NCBI GenBank assembly: GCA_014695175.1
Contig: JACJNV010000092.1
Span: 1 to 38,639 of the forward strand
DNA: 38,639 bases
Reading direction: 5' to 3'
Origin: Microcoleus sp. FACHB-DQ6
Lineage (GTDB): Bacteria > Cyanobacteriota > Cyanobacteriia > Cyanobacteriales > Microcoleaceae
Shown here: positions 16,012-24,950 of the stretch, in pieces
Layout: the number at the start of each line of letters is the position of its first letter
Numbering within the stretch: position 1 is the first letter of the stretch
The notes under the pieces: model-generated
The model's database searches: none
What the model saw: only the letters and a program-made list of their open reading frames with translations
What the model was told of the DNA's origin: nothing
Made by a program: the position numbers and the translations under genes

Positions 16012-17736
16012 TTAAGCTGGAAATGACACAAAAAGCACCGCAATACCAAGAACGATCGCCCCTATACCCATTACAACAGACCAGAAGCGGTGATAACTCT
16101 TAACCGTAGTACCGCTATCGCTTTCAAGCTGAATCAAATCCATCCAAGGTGCAACACCCCGGCGGAACCAACCCAAAGCGCTAACATCCATTCCAATCAA
16201 ACTTTCAACCCGTTTCATACCAAACAGAAAATTACCAATTGGCCCAAAACGAGAAGCATAGCGCAGATAAATCATTCCCGTTCTATCTTGCAACTTCAAA
16301 TCTGAACCAAACGCATAACCCGCATCGCCGCGACCAATTAATTCGCCTTGTAGTTGCGCCGGTTGACCCCGCAGAGGACTTGCATAAGGGTCAGACATTA
16401 AGGTTAAAACATCTAAGTGTTCTGCTTGTTGGTAATTAGGGAACATCACCAAAGTCTTGAGCAAAATTCCTGCACCCAAAGCGATTAAAGGACAAGCAAA
16501 CATCATCATCGGGTTTACAGCATACAGCGAAATGCCGATCGCAAAACCCACCGCTAAGCCCAGAGTTTCTGCACTGTAGAGCAGTAAATCGAACACAAAA
16601 TTGCCGTACAATTTCCGCTTGCTCAAATCGTTGCCTTCGCCGACAATTCGGCCCATATCAAACTCAATATCCAAGCCTAATTGTTCGGCATAAGTGCTCA
16701 AAGCGCGAACTCGTTTACCAGTCAGCGGGTGAGTAGAGTTCAACTCCATCCACCAACCCCACGGATTAAACATATCCCACAGAAACACTCGCCCAATTTT
16801 TTCCGGTTCCGAAGAAATCCTGTAAGCAGTGCCGGTAGAGGTGGCAGCTTTGGCATCGTAAATGCCTAAAGCGCGAGTTCCTTCTAATAAGCGGCTGGGT
16901 TCGGTGGCTCTTTGTCCTTCTTCCAAAATACCGTAAGCAATTTTTACCAAAGCGCGAGACAAAGCGTTGGGATTTCCGGTTGTTTCGGCTGCAAAATGGT
17001 CGGCAAAATATTCTCGCGTCCGCGACAAATACAGTAATAAATAAGTGCCTGCGATGTAAAACAAATAAGCAACAGCAGCTACCGTGCCGGCGGCATCTTT
17101 AGCTTTTTCGCCACCACTTCGACCCATTCTTTGAGCTGTTGTGTAAATTAAATAAGTAATCTGCACCAAAGTCGAAGCTAAAGTCATTACTGCAAAGTCC
17201 CAGTGGACAATGTGACCGAGTTCGTGGGCGTAAACAGTGGCAATTTCCTCGTCGTCTAAATAGGTAAAAAGACCTTGACTGACGACTAAACGAGCGCTGT
17301 TTGGAAATGAACCGTAAGTAAAAGCAGTAGGGTTTCGGTCGTCGATAATTCCTAAACGCGGCTGCTGGAGTTTTTTCTGCTTGCAAACCTTCTTAATAAC
17401 TTTCGCTGTTTCGGGACTTAGGCTTTCTATTTCTGCTAGGGAAACCCAGCGAGTATGGTAGAGCCAATTTTGGGTTAAGTCCATCAAGTAAGGCGATAGG
17501 AAAAAAGCAGCAAGGTTAAAAATTAGAGTTATCGGAAGTGCGATCGCCAATCCGGCGACTGGATCGGGACTGTTGAGAATCAAAACTGAGGCTAAAGATA
17601 GCGCTAACACCATACCAAACAGCAGGCTGATGGTGACGCCGGAAGCTAAAACGAGATTTCCGCCAGTTTTCTGTATCAGTTTAACGCCGGCTTTGGCGGC
17701 TCGCCCTGCCTTGCGTAAAGGGGCGTGAGATGACAT
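16012..17736 (-). CDS. M48-family membrane zinc metalloprotease
   Basis: A 574-aa membrane protease. The zinc site HELGH lies at about residues 171-175, and the third ligand Glu is in RTREYFADHFAAE near 228. Two hydrophobic segments come before the catalytic domain (about 28-55 and 62-85), two follow it (about 385-425), and one is at the very C terminus. This resembles HtpX/CaaX-protease-like enzymes but with a longer C-terminal part holding an OB-like region (about 440-540). The role would be quality control of membrane proteins. The ATG at 17736 has GGAGAG 8 bases upstream; an upstream TTG at 17748 lacks this. Confidence 0.92.
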   Translation of the reverse strand: MSSHAPLRKAGRAAKAGVKLIQKTGGNLVLASGVTISLLFGMVLALSLASVLILNSPDPVAGLAIALPITLIFNLAAFFLSPYLMDLTQNWLYHTRWVSLAEIESLSPETAKVIKKVCKQKKLQQPRLGIIDDRNPTAFTYGSFPNSARLVVSQGLFTYLDDEEIATVYAHELGHIVHWDFAVMTLASTLVQITYLIYTTAQRMGRSGGEKAKDAAGTVAAVAYLFYIAGTYLLLYLSRTREYFADHFAAETTGNPNALSRALVKIAYGILEEGQRATEPSRLLEGTRALGIYDAKAATSTGTAYRISSEPEKIGRVFLWDMFNPWGWWMELNSTHPLTGKRVRALSTYAEQLGLDIEFDMGRIVGEGNDLSKRKLYGNFVFDLLLYSAETLGLAVGFAIGISLYAVNPMMMFACPLIALGAGILLKTLVMFPNYQQAEHLDVLTLMSDPYASPLRGQPAQLQGELIGRGDAGYAFGSDLKLQDRTGMIYLRYASRFGPIGNFLFGMKRVESLIGMDVSALGWFRRGVAPWMDLIQLESDSGTTVKSYHRFWSVVMGIGAIVLGIAVLFVSFPA

Positions 17737-17962
17737 AATACTCTCCAAAGGTTATTGACAAATGGAACTGACCGTGGAATTTTATCTATACTTCACTGTT
17801 TTAACCTGTTAATGCGGATTGCTCTAAGGGGTCTCAACAAAAATATAGAATTTCCTCTAGAATTGTTAAGACTGAAAACCGCCCGGAAATTTATTTGTGC
17901 GGATTCAATTCAAAACTCAAAATTCAAAACCCAACAATCACAACTATTTAAAAGTTACTGCC

Positions 17963-19246
17963 ATGTCTATTATTGAAATTGCCCAAAAAACGCGCGTATC
18001 TGCTAGAAAATTGGCAGTTTTGTCCGCTAATGCCAAAAATCAAGCTATTGAAGCTATTGCGACAGCTTTAGAAGCTGCTGCGCCGGATATTTTGGCGGCG
18101 AATGCTGCTGACTGCAAGGCGGCTGAGACGGATGGAATAGCGAAACCGCTGTACGATCGCCTAAAGTTGGATGAGAGCAAGTTGAAAAGTGCGATCGCGG
18201 GCGTGCGAGATGTTGCCAAACTCCCAGATCCCGTAGGTTCCGTGCAAATTCACCGTGAATTGGATACAGGATTAATTCTGAAGCGCATCACCTGTCCTTT
18301 GGGCGTTTTAGGCATTATTTTTGAAGCGCGCCCAGAAGCTTTAATTCAGATAGTATCCTTGGCAATCAAATCGGGAAATGGCGTCATTCTCAAAGGCGGC
18401 AAAGAAGCAGTCCGTTCCTGCGAAATCTTGACAAAAGTGATACATCAAGCATTAGCAGAAACTCCTGTTAATCCAGAAGTCGTGCAGTTGCTCACCACGC
18501 GGGAAGAAACAATCGAACTGCTCAAAATGGATGAATATGTAGATTTGATTATTCCCAGAGGTTCTAATTCCTTCGTGCGCTTCGTGCAGGAAAACACGCG
18601 GATTCCCGTGTTGGGACACGCCGACGGAATTTGTCATTTGTACGCAGACAAAGCGGCGGATATTCAGAAAGCAGTAGAGATTTCTGTCGATGCAAAAACT
18701 CAGTATCCAGCCGCCTGCAATGCCATTGAAACCTTGTTAGTTCACAGTGCGACCGCCCCCAAATTCCTGCCCGCTGTTGCCGAAGCTTTGCAGCAGAAAA
18801 AAGTTGAATTGCGGGGAGACGAAAAAACTCGCGCCATCCTAGAAAATATTGCCGAAGCAAATGAAGCGGATTGGTCTACAGAATACAGCGATTTAATTTT
18901 GTCAATCAAAATAGTAGATTCTGTGGAAGAGGCAATTAACCATATCAATACATACGGTTCCCGACATACAGATGTCATTATTACCGAAGACAGCGAAGTC
19001 GCGGAAACATTTTTAAATGGAGTCGATGCGGCCGGAGTTTATCACAATTGTTCGACTAGATTTGCCGACGGTTTCCGCTACGGTTTCGGTGCAGAAGTGG
19101 GCATTAGCACGCAGCAAATGCCACCTCGCGGGCCTGTTGGTTTAGAGGGCTTGATTACCTATAAGTATCGAGTTGTTGGAGATGGCCATGTTGCCGCGAG
19201 TTATGTAGGGAAAGATGCGAAGGGGTTTACTCATCGGGATTTGTAA
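17963..19246 (+). CDS. proA: Gamma-glutamyl phosphate reductase
   Basis: A 427-aa enzyme of proline biosynthesis. It reduces gamma-glutamyl phosphate to glutamate semialdehyde with NADPH. The family signatures are [27 protein letters not shown], the catalytic Cys in [12 protein letters not shown], and [15 protein letters not shown]. The ATG at 17963 gives the standard N terminus ([11 protein letters not shown]); the open frame upstream to 17897 lies in non-conserved sequence. No proB is adjacent, as is common in cyanobacteria. It is divergent from the M48 gene with about 225 bases between the starts. Confidence 0.97.
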   Translation: MSIIEIAQKTRVSARKLAVLSANAKNQAIEAIATALEAAAPDILAANAADCKAAETDGIAKPLYDRLKLDESKLKSAIAGVRDVAKLPDPVGSVQIHRELDTGLILKRITCPLGVLGIIFEARPEALIQIVSLAIKSGNGVILKGGKEAVRSCEILTKVIHQALAETPVNPEVVQLLTTREETIELLKMDEYVDLIIPRGSNSFVRFVQENTRIPVLGHADGICHLYADKAADIQKAVEISVDAKTQYPAACNAIETLLVHSATAPKFLPAVAEALQQKKVELRGDEKTRAILENIAEANEADWSTEYSDLILSIKIVDSVEEAINHINTYGSRHTDVIITEDSEVAETFLNGVDAAGVYHNCSTRFADGFRYGFGAEVGISTQQMPPRGPVGLEGLITYKYRVVGDGHVAASYVGKDAKGFTHRDL

Positions 19247-19273
19247 TACGAGATTTAGGCAACTGGCATAATT

Positions 19274-19341
19274 AGTAGGGTGGTCAGAATTCGAGACCCT
19301 GAATAATTCCCCTAGAACTGAGTTTGACCCACCCTACTACT
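19274..19341. repeat. Inverted repeat AGTAGGGTGG(G)TCA
   Basis: Arms AGTAGGGTGGTCA (19274-19286) and TGACCCACCCTACTACT (19325-19341) are separated by about 38 bases. It lies between proA and the FGE-sulfatase gene. It could act as a weak terminator or be a small mobile repeat. Confidence 0.6.
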
Positions 19342-19375
19342 CGATAAAAGTGTGACACTTACCTAAGTCCCGATC

Positions 19376-20488
19376 ATGACAGAAAATCCAAATCAACCCC
19401 GAGAATACGATGCTGTCCTTGGCGGTGAATCTCAAGTGCCATTGGCTGCGGCTGTCTTAGGCGGGATTCCCGGCGTTAAAAGTCGGTTAGCTTCTCCCAT
19501 TGTCGAGGTGAAAATTGCTGCACTGTCTGAAGCGCTGAAATATGGAGATCCAGGTTTAGATTTAATAATTGCGGCACTGCAAGATGAATCAATCGCAGTG
19601 AGATTTGCCGCCTATTCGCTGCTGAAGAATAGAGATGAACCACATCTAAAACAGCAGTTCCAAAAATATTTGCCTATCTTTGACTTTGATGTGATAACAG
19701 TTGATGCGTATGGAAAAGAAAACGGTCGCCGCCGTCATTATGCTCATTTCCTCCCCGAAGACTTAGGGAACGGAATTGTGCTGGAAATGGTTTACATTCC
19801 CGGTGGCACATTTATGATGGGTTCCCCAGCAACAGAAGAAAGACGAGAGGAGAGCGAAAGTCCGCAGCATCAAGTAACAGTACCCGCTTTTTATGCAGGC
19901 AAATATCCCATCACCCAAGCACAGTGGCAAGCAGTGATGGGAAACAACCCATCATATTTTAAAGGTGAAAAACGTCCTGTAGACACTGTATCGTGGGATG
20001 ATGCCGTCGAATTCTGTGGCAAACTCTCGCAACAAACCGGGAAAAAATATCGCCTCCTGAGTGAAGCAGAATGGGAATACGCCTGTCGTGCTGGTACAAC
20101 AACCCCATTCCATTTTGGGGAAACCATTACCTCCGATTTAGTCAACCATAACGGAAGCTCCCCCTACGCAAACGCCCCCAAAGGACTTAACCGCAGAAAA
20201 ACAATCGATGTCGGGAGTTTTCCCCCCAATGCCTTTGGGCTGTACGATATGCACGGCAATGTTTGGGAATGGTGCAGCGATGAGTGGTACGAAAACTATA
20301 ACGGCACACCAACTGACGGAAGTTCCTGGGAACCTGGCACAGGTAATACCCGATTGCTGCGTGGCGGTTCCTGGTTCTACTGTCCGGTCTTTTGCCGCAG
20401 TGCCTTTCGCCTCGGGTACGTGGCGGTCCTTAAAGGGTGGCGCTGGGGTTTTCGCGTAGCGGTAGCGTCGGTTTCTCCGTCGTCCTAG
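19376..20488 (+). CDS. HEAT-repeat plus FGE-sulfatase (SUMF1-like) protein, candidate DGR target
   Basis: A 370-aa protein. Residues 1-105 form a HEAT-like region seen in many cyanobacterial proteins (REYDAVLGG, VKIAALSEALKYGDPGLDLI). Residues about 135-365 form an FGE-sulfatase domain: EMVYIPGGTFMMGSP, YPITQAQWQAVMGNNPSYF, RPVDTVSWDDAVEFC, YRLLSEAEWEYACRAG and FGLYDMHGNVWEWCSDEWY. The C terminus keeps RGGSW, CRSA and GFRV, but the positions between, usually Asn-rich, read FYC, VF, F and LGYVAVLKG. This is what a diversified variable region would look like. Such domains have a C-type-lectin fold and often serve as ligand-binding surfaces rather than enzymes. Start ATG at 19376. Confidence 0.9.
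   Translation: MTENPNQPREYDAVLGGESQVPLAAAVLGGIPGVKSRLASPIVEVKIAALSEALKYGDPGLDLIIAALQDESIAVRFAAYSLLKNRDEPHLKQQFQKYLPIFDFDVITVDAYGKENGRRRHYAHFLPEDLGNGIVLEMVYIPGGTFMMGSPATEERREESESPQHQVTVPAFYAGKYPITQAQWQAVMGNNPSYFKGEKRPVDTVSWDDAVEFCGKLSQQTGKKYRLLSEAEWEYACRAGTTTPFHFGETITSDLVNHNGSSPYANAPKGLNRRKTIDVGSFPPNAFGLYDMHGNVWEWCSDEWYENYNGTPTDGSSWEPGTGNTRLLRGGSWFYCPVFCRSAFRLGYVAVLKGWRWGFRVAVASVSPSS
20350..20475 (+). other. Candidate DGR variable region (VR)
   Basis: The 3' end of the FGE-sulfatase gene. The conserved backbone codons (for RGGSW, C-R-S-A, R and GFRV) are interrupted by codons that end in C or T and vary in the first two bases: TTC, TAC, TGT, GTC, TTT, TTT, CTC, TAC, GTC, CTT. This fits mutation of adenines in AAC/AAT codons copied from a template repeat. 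The GC-rich tail at about 20450-20475 would match the priming region. No template copy was noticed elsewhere in the window. Confidence 0.6.
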
Positions 20489-20604
20489 TTTTCCCGGCGA
20501 GGACTCTTTTTTACCCTTTTACCCTCTGCACTTTTTCCTTTTCCATGACGGCCGGAGGGCGATCGAAATCGAATTGTACCTAAATTTTAAAATAGAAAGC
20601 TGTT

Positions 20605-20739
20605 ATATCAAATCCGTTAGCATCGGAATAGTAAATTCGAGTTCACTGTTGACGGTTCACTGTTCACTGTTCACGGCGTCAACAGTCAACAGTCAACAGT
20701 CAACCGTCAACATCATTCCGGTGTAACCGGAAATGATAT
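20605..20739. mobile_element. Inverted-repeat element with a heptamer-repeat core
   Basis: Outer arms ATATCAAATCCGTTAGCATC and the complement of ACCGGAAATGATAT enclose GTTCACTGTT-type units followed by (CAACAGT)n units, which themselves can pair. It fills the middle of the 20489-21021 gap between the FGE gene and the kinase. No gene was seen in that gap. Confidence 0.6.
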
Positions 20740-20942
20740 TAGAAGCTTTCAAAGAGCATAAGTTAGCAGAAAAAGCAGGTGAATAAGCGCGATCGCAGTT
20801 GGGATGGTTTTAAGAGTGCGCTGTTATATTATTGTTTGTTTCCCACATAGATGGCGGGTAAAACCCACCCAATAGCCTGTAGATACTGCATCTTAAGCCA
20901 AGTGTCCCTTCTCCTTAATCCATCCCAAAAAAAGCGATCGCC

Positions 20943-20970
20943 CTGACATTCAAACAAACTTAGCTACAAT
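20943..20970 (+). promoter_or_regulatory. Candidate promoter of the Ser/Thr kinase gene
   Basis: CTGACA (20943-20948) and TACAAT (20965-20970) with a 16-base spacer resemble a sigma-70 type promoter, about 50 bases before the kinase start codon. Found by eye only. Confidence 0.45.
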
Positions 20971-21021
20971 AAGCTATACTGTGCTCGGCGACTCCCCAAC
21001 TCGAACAATTTGCCGTGGTTT

Positions 21022-22389
21022 ATGTCTAACTCCTCCCTCCTCGCCCCCGGTTCAACTCTCGAAAAACGCTACCGCATCCTCCGCGAATTAGGCCGCGGTG
21101 GCTTCGGCCGCACTTACCTCGCCGAAGATATCAACCGCTACAACGAATCTTGCGTGCTCAAAGAGTTTTCTCCGGTGGTTCACAGCCCGAAAGCGGCCGA
21201 ATTGTTCGATCGCGAAGCGAGTATGCTTTACAACCTCCAACACCCGCAAATTCCCCGGTTTCGAGAACTCCTGCGAACGGATTTGGGCGGGAATCCATCT
21301 TTATTTTTAGTACAAGATTATATCAAGGGTCAAACCTACGAAGAAATATTGATATCGCGCCAGCAGCATGGTAAAAATTTTACCGAAGCAGAAGTTACTC
21401 AACTGCTATTTCAGCTTTTACCAGTTTTAGAATACATCCACTCAAAAAATTTAATTCACCGCGATATTTCCCCGGATAATATTATTCAGCATGATGCTGA
21501 CAAACTACCATTCTTAATTGATTTCGGTTCTGTCAAACAAATCGCAGCCAATGCCGTAGTTCAGTTTAACGGACAATCGGATACGGCGATCGGCAAACAG
21601 GGTTATTCGCCAGCCGAACAAATCCGGCTGGGGAAAGTTTCTGCTGCTAGCGATTTGTACGCTTTAGCCGTCACGGCTTTGGTATTGTTAAGCGGCAAAA
21701 AGCCTCAAAAATTGTACGATATCAATAATAAAACTTGGGATTGGCGATCGCACGTCAGTGTCAGCCCAAATTTAGCCAGCGTATTGGATCGGATGTTAGC
21801 AGAACAACCGGGCGATCGCTACCAATCTGCAAAAGCAGTCCGCGAAGCACTCAAAGATCCAAAACTATCTCAAATTGGCAGTATAATTTCCCAAATGGTG
21901 ACAATGAACTTTGTCGGCCGCCCTTTCAAAAACACCACTCAAACTGCTACTAGCAATCATACTCCTGTTCACCAAAATCCTCAACTGGTTAATAACAACA
22001 GCACATTCAACTTAATTCCTTGGAAAATCCTAGGGAGTTTAAGTGTCGTTTTGGTGCCAGGAATGTTAGCTTTTAGTGTAGTCAAATCTGGTTTCACTTT
22101 GCCCAAGTTGCCGGATTTACCTAAATTTACTTCGCGCCAGCAACCTCCCGATAAATCCTTAGAGGAAGCCGAAATAATTCGTCAAGAAAAGATTGGTAAA
22201 CGGCGCAAAAATCTCAACATTAATCAAGATATATTCTATCAAAAAGTGGATGAATTATATTACAATAAATATCCCGAATTACAAGGGCGCAGCTTGACAG
22301 AAAAGCCAGAAGATGCTGAAATTAGGCGGAAATGGTATGAAGTTGCTGAGGATTTACTCGACAAGTTGGAGAAAGGAGGAGAGTTGTGA
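21022..22389 (+). CDS. Serine/threonine protein kinase with one membrane segment
   Basis: A 455-aa kinase. The glycine loop GRGGFGRTY is at about 24-32, the ATP-binding Lys in VLKEF near 47, the catalytic loop IHRDISPDNII near 145-155 and DFG at 167-169. The HRD motif is followed by Ile-Ser in place of the more common Val/Leu-Lys, so the usual catalytic-loop Lys is replaced; this variant is frequent in cyanobacterial kinases. A hydrophobic helix at about 333-354 separates the cytosolic kinase from a C-terminal 100-residue charged helical tail. Start ATG at 21022 is preferred over TTG at 21010. The substrate is unknown. Confidence 0.92.
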   Translation: MSNSSLLAPGSTLEKRYRILRELGRGGFGRTYLAEDINRYNESCVLKEFSPVVHSPKAAELFDREASMLYNLQHPQIPRFRELLRTDLGGNPSLFLVQDYIKGQTYEEILISRQQHGKNFTEAEVTQLLFQLLPVLEYIHSKNLIHRDISPDNIIQHDADKLPFLIDFGSVKQIAANAVVQFNGQSDTAIGKQGYSPAEQIRLGKVSAASDLYALAVTALVLLSGKKPQKLYDINNKTWDWRSHVSVSPNLASVLDRMLAEQPGDRYQSAKAVREALKDPKLSQIGSIISQMVTMNFVGRPFKNTTQTATSNHTPVHQNPQLVNNNSTFNLIPWKILGSLSVVLVPGMLAFSVVKSGFTLPKLPDLPKFTSRQQPPDKSLEEAEIIRQEKIGKRRKNLNINQDIFYQKVDELYYNKYPELQGRSLTEKPEDAEIRRKWYEVAEDLLDKLEKGGEL

Positions 22390-22412
22390 AATTTAAGAGA
22401 GAATAAGAGTGA

Positions 22413-22448
22413 TTGAACCGCAGAGGGCGCAAAGAGCGCAGAGGGAGA
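22413..22448. repeat. GAACCGCAGAGGGCGC dispersed repeat
   Basis: Reverse-complement relative of 5634-5655. It lies between the kinase and folB. Confidence 0.5.
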
Positions 22449-22542
22449 AGGAAAAGGGCAAAAAAAGAGAGGGAAGAGAAAGAGAACTTTATCTGGTTTA
22501 ATACAAATTGGTATAGACAACGCACTTTTAGTTTATTGCAAA

Positions 22543-22899
22543 ATGGATTCTATTCAACTTACAGGAATTCGCTGTTACGGATATACGGGCTATCTGCCGG
22601 AAGAGCAAGTTTTGGGACAGTGGTTTGAAGTGGATGTTACTCTCTGGCTCGATTTATCGCAAGCTGGAAAAAGTGATGATATTCAACATACTCTTGATTA
22701 CCGCAGCGCAATTACTCTGATTCAAAAGCTAGTCCAAGAGTCGAAATTTTTATTAATCGAACGCCTAGCAGATACTATTGCTCAAGCGCTTTTAGAACTA
22801 CCGTTAGTGGAAAAAGTTAAACTACAACTCTCGAAACCTGCTGCCCCCATCCCTGATTTCGGGGGTAGAATTACTCTAGAAATTACTAGAAGTCATTAG
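22543..22899 (+). CDS. folB: Dihydroneopterin aldolase
   Basis: A 118-aa enzyme of folate synthesis that converts 7,8-dihydroneopterin to 6-hydroxymethyl-dihydropterin and glycolaldehyde. Family features: IQLTGIRCYGYTGYLPEE near the N terminus, the DYRSAI segment, and LIERLADTIAQALL with the conserved Glu. The length is normal. The final residues (RSH, then stop) are encoded inside an inverted heptamer repeat at 22891-22967. Start ATG at 22543. Confidence 0.95.
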   Translation: MDSIQLTGIRCYGYTGYLPEEQVLGQWFEVDVTLWLDLSQAGKSDDIQHTLDYRSAITLIQKLVQESKFLLIERLADTIAQALLELPLVEKVKLQLSKPAAPIPDFGGRITLEITRSH

Positions 22900-22967
22900 T
22901 CCTTAGTCATCAGTCTTTAATCTGCATTAGTTTCTCGCTAATGACTGATGACTGATGACTGATGACT
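22891..22967. repeat. Inverted heptamer repeat between convergent folB and ndhE
   Basis: AGTCATTAGTCCTTAGTCATCAGTC pairs with the (TGACTGA)n tract at 22941-22967, with an inner stem CATTAG / CTAATG. The hairpin lies between two convergent genes and overlaps the folB stop codon, so it could work as a bidirectional terminator. Confidence 0.65.
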
Positions 22968-22976
22968 ATTGATTAA

Positions 22977-23288
22977 TTACCACTTCAGCAAGTTAAATTC
23001 TTCCATGTCTACGGTATTGCGGTTGCGATAAATCGCCAAAACAATTGCCAAACCCACCGCAGCTTCAGCCGCCGCTACCGTAACTACAAACACGGTAAAT
23101 ACTTGGCCCTTAACTTGTACAGGGTCGAGATAATTGGAGAAACCCATCAAATTGAGATTGACAGCATTCAGCATCAACTCGATCGACATCAACACGCGCA
23201 CTGCATTTCGGCTGGTAATCAAACCGTAAATACCAATACAGAAAAGTGCGGCGGCTAATAACAGGAAATACTGGAGTTGCAGTTGCAT
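22977..23288 (-). CDS. ndhE: NAD(P)H-quinone oxidoreductase subunit 4L
   Basis: A 103-aa membrane subunit of the NDH-1 complex in the thylakoid membrane, which carries electrons from ferredoxin to plastoquinone. It has three hydrophobic helices ([58 protein letters not shown]) with the conserved membrane Glu residues in the second and third. It ends in MEEFNLLKW, as is usual for the family. It is the last gene of ndhA-ndhI-ndhG-ndhE; a 187-base gap with a mobile repeat separates it from ndhG. Confidence 0.97.
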   Translation of the reverse strand: MQLQLQYFLLLAAALFCIGIYGLITSRNAVRVLMSIELMLNAVNLNLMGFSNYLDPVQVKGQVFTVFVVTVAAAEAAVGLAIVLAIYRNRNTVDMEEFNLLKW

Positions 23289-23364
23289 AAATTTTTTGAG
23301 TCTTTCTCAATCAACATTACTACAAGACAGAGAGATAGGTGCAGTGAACACCCTAATGTAGCAT

Positions 23365-23466
23365 GTCTAAATCATTCATACACTAGGGGTAGTGATAGGT
23401 ACCTACCTCCGAGCGGGGCAACCACGGGTAAATTGCCCCTCCCTTAAATGTACGAATCATTTAGAC
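23365..23466. mobile_element. MITE-like inverted repeat between ndhG and ndhE
   Basis: Ends GTCTAAATCATTCATAC and, in reverse complement, GTCTAAATGATTCGTAC bound about 102 bp. An inner hairpin GGGGCAACCACGGGTAAATTGCCCC lies at 23418-23442. It has no coding content. It ends 9 bases before the ndhG stop codon side. Confidence 0.65.
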
Positions 23467-23475
23467 TAACTACTT

Positions 23476-24099
23476 TTATTTAGATTCTGGCGAAGACACA
23501 TCTCCGGCAGAAACTAATTCGCGAGGTCTTTCCGGCAAACTCAAAGCAGGTGTTTCGGATAGCTTCTTTGACAGTTCATCCGGGAAAAAATCGCGGCGCG
23601 CCAAGACAATTGCTCCCACCATTGCCATCAACAAAAACACTGATGCTAACTCGAAAGGCAGCAAAAAGTCGGTGAAGAAATGTTTGGCGATCGTGACGAT
23701 CGAACTTTCTGCCGGTGCTCCCGTCGTTGCCACAATAGTCCAAGGAGTAGACACCACCATCGTACCCAAAAGCGCAAACAAGCCTACGCAAACTACTGCT
23801 GTTGCTACTTGACGCACCCAAGCGTTGGGAATTGTGCGGAAATCTTCTCGCTTGTTCACCAACATAATCGCAAACAAAATCAAGACGTTAACAGCGCCAA
23901 CATAAATCAATACCTGCGCTGCTGCTACAAAGTCGGCATTCAGCAACAAGTACAAGCCGGCAATGCTGGTAAATACGCCGCACAGCAAAAAAGCTGAGTA
24001 AACGATGTTGGATAACAGCACTACTCCTAGTGCTCCTGCAATCATCATTACGGACAGTATGCCAAATGAAACAATTTGAACCCCTTCAGCTAGATTCAC
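23476..24099 (-). CDS. ndhG: NAD(P)H-quinone oxidoreductase subunit 6
   Basis: A 207-aa membrane subunit of NDH-1 with five hydrophobic helices, including VQIVSFGILSVMMIAGALGVV and the conserved YVGAVNVLILFAIMLVNKRED segment, which contains the long pi-bulge helix of the ND6 family. The start is a GTG at 24099 with AAAGGA about 10 bases upstream. The C-terminal tail (about residues 175-207) is polar and cytosolic. It lies between ndhI and ndhE in the standard cyanobacterial order. Confidence 0.96.
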   Translation of the reverse strand: MNLAEGVQIVSFGILSVMMIAGALGVVLLSNIVYSAFLLCGVFTSIAGLYLLLNADFVAAAQVLIYVGAVNVLILFAIMLVNKREDFRTIPNAWVRQVATAVVCVGLFALLGTMVVSTPWTIVATTGAPAESSIVTIAKHFFTDFLLPFELASVFLLMAMVGAIVLARRDFFPDELSKKLSETPALSLPERPRELVSAGDVSSPESK

Positions 24100-24142
24100 A
24101 ATTTTTTATCCTTTGGTAATTGGTAATTGGGAATTGGTAATT

Positions 24143-24267
24143 GGGCATGGGGACATTGGGCATGGGGCATTGGGCATTTGTTAGTAGTTATTTAGTTATT
24201 AGAAAAACTACTAACAAGTAACCACTCATCACTAATTACTAACTATGCCCCATGCCCCATGCCCCAT
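24143..24267. repeat. Inverted repeat with (CCCCATG)n heptamers between ndhI and ndhG
   Basis: GGGCATGGGGACATTGGGCATGGGGCAT pairs with ATGCCCCATGCCCCATGCCCC, with an inner stem TTGTTAGTAG / CTACTAACAA. It fills almost all of the 171-base gap. A (TTGGTAA)n tract precedes it at 24114-24142. Confidence 0.7.
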
Positions 24268-24270
24268 TAC

Positions 24271-24846
24271 CTACTTTTCGATAATTTCCTCTGGACGCAG
24301 ACCGGCGCGGCGATCGCTGCTGGGAACTTCATGAGGGTCGATCGCACCTTTCGGCAAATAAGCGAATTCCCGCATCGGTGTCACCATCGGGTCATCTGTA
24401 ACCTTGTAGGGCAAACGTCCGAGGGCCACGTTGTCAAAATTCAATTCGTGGCGCTCGTAGGTGGCTAACTCATATTCTTCTGTCATCGACAAACAATTAG
24501 TCGGACAATATTCTACGCAGTTGCCGCAGAAGATACAAACACCGAAATCGATACTGTAGTGCTTGAGTTGTTTCTTCTTGGTTTCTTTGTTAAATTCCCA
24601 ATCCACTACAGGTAAGTTGATCGGACATACCCGAACGCAAACTTCGCAGGAGATGCACTTGTCAAATTCAAAGTGAATTCTGCCCCTAAAACGTTCGGAA
24701 GGAATTAATTTTTCGTAAGGATACTGCACCGTAATCGGGCGGCGTCTCATGTGGTCAAAAGTAACACCTAGACCTTGACCGATATACTTAGCAGCTTGAA
24801 AACTTTCTTTGGCGTATTCGCCTACTTGATTGAGGAATTTTAACAT
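24271..24846 (-). CDS. ndhI: NAD(P)H-quinone oxidoreductase subunit I (two 4Fe-4S clusters)
   Basis: A 191-aa iron-sulfur subunit of NDH-1 on the peripheral arm. Two 4Fe-4S motifs are visible: [16 protein letters not shown] and [16 protein letters not shown]. The N terminus has an amphipathic helix that contacts the membrane. The C-terminal extension after about residue 160 ([13 protein letters not shown]) is typical for cyanobacteria. Start ATG with GAGAGAG upstream. Confidence 0.97.
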   Translation of the reverse strand: MLKFLNQVGEYAKESFQAAKYIGQGLGVTFDHMRRRPITVQYPYEKLIPSERFRGRIHFEFDKCISCEVCVRVCPINLPVVDWEFNKETKKKQLKHYSIDFGVCIFCGNCVEYCPTNCLSMTEEYELATYERHELNFDNVALGRLPYKVTDDPMVTPMREFAYLPKGAIDPHEVPSSDRRAGLRPEEIIEK

Positions 24847-24884
24847 GGTGTTCTCTCTCTGTACTTGAGTTTTTGGTAATTGCT

Positions 24885-24950
24885 AATTGATAATAGGTAA
24901 TTGGTTAACAGCTATTTTTTTTAGCTGTTGCCATTTACCTATTATCAATT
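24885..24950. repeat. Long hairpin between ndhA and ndhI
   Basis: Arms of about 30 bases (24885-24914 and 24922-24950) pair with few mismatches across a loop of seven T's. The right arm overlaps the ndhA stop codon. It would form a stable stem in the mRNA. Confidence 0.75.

Noticed and set aside
19376-21000. A complete DGR with its reverse transcriptase here
   Set aside because: No reverse transcriptase frame and no template copy were found around the FGE gene or elsewhere in the window; only a target is claimed.
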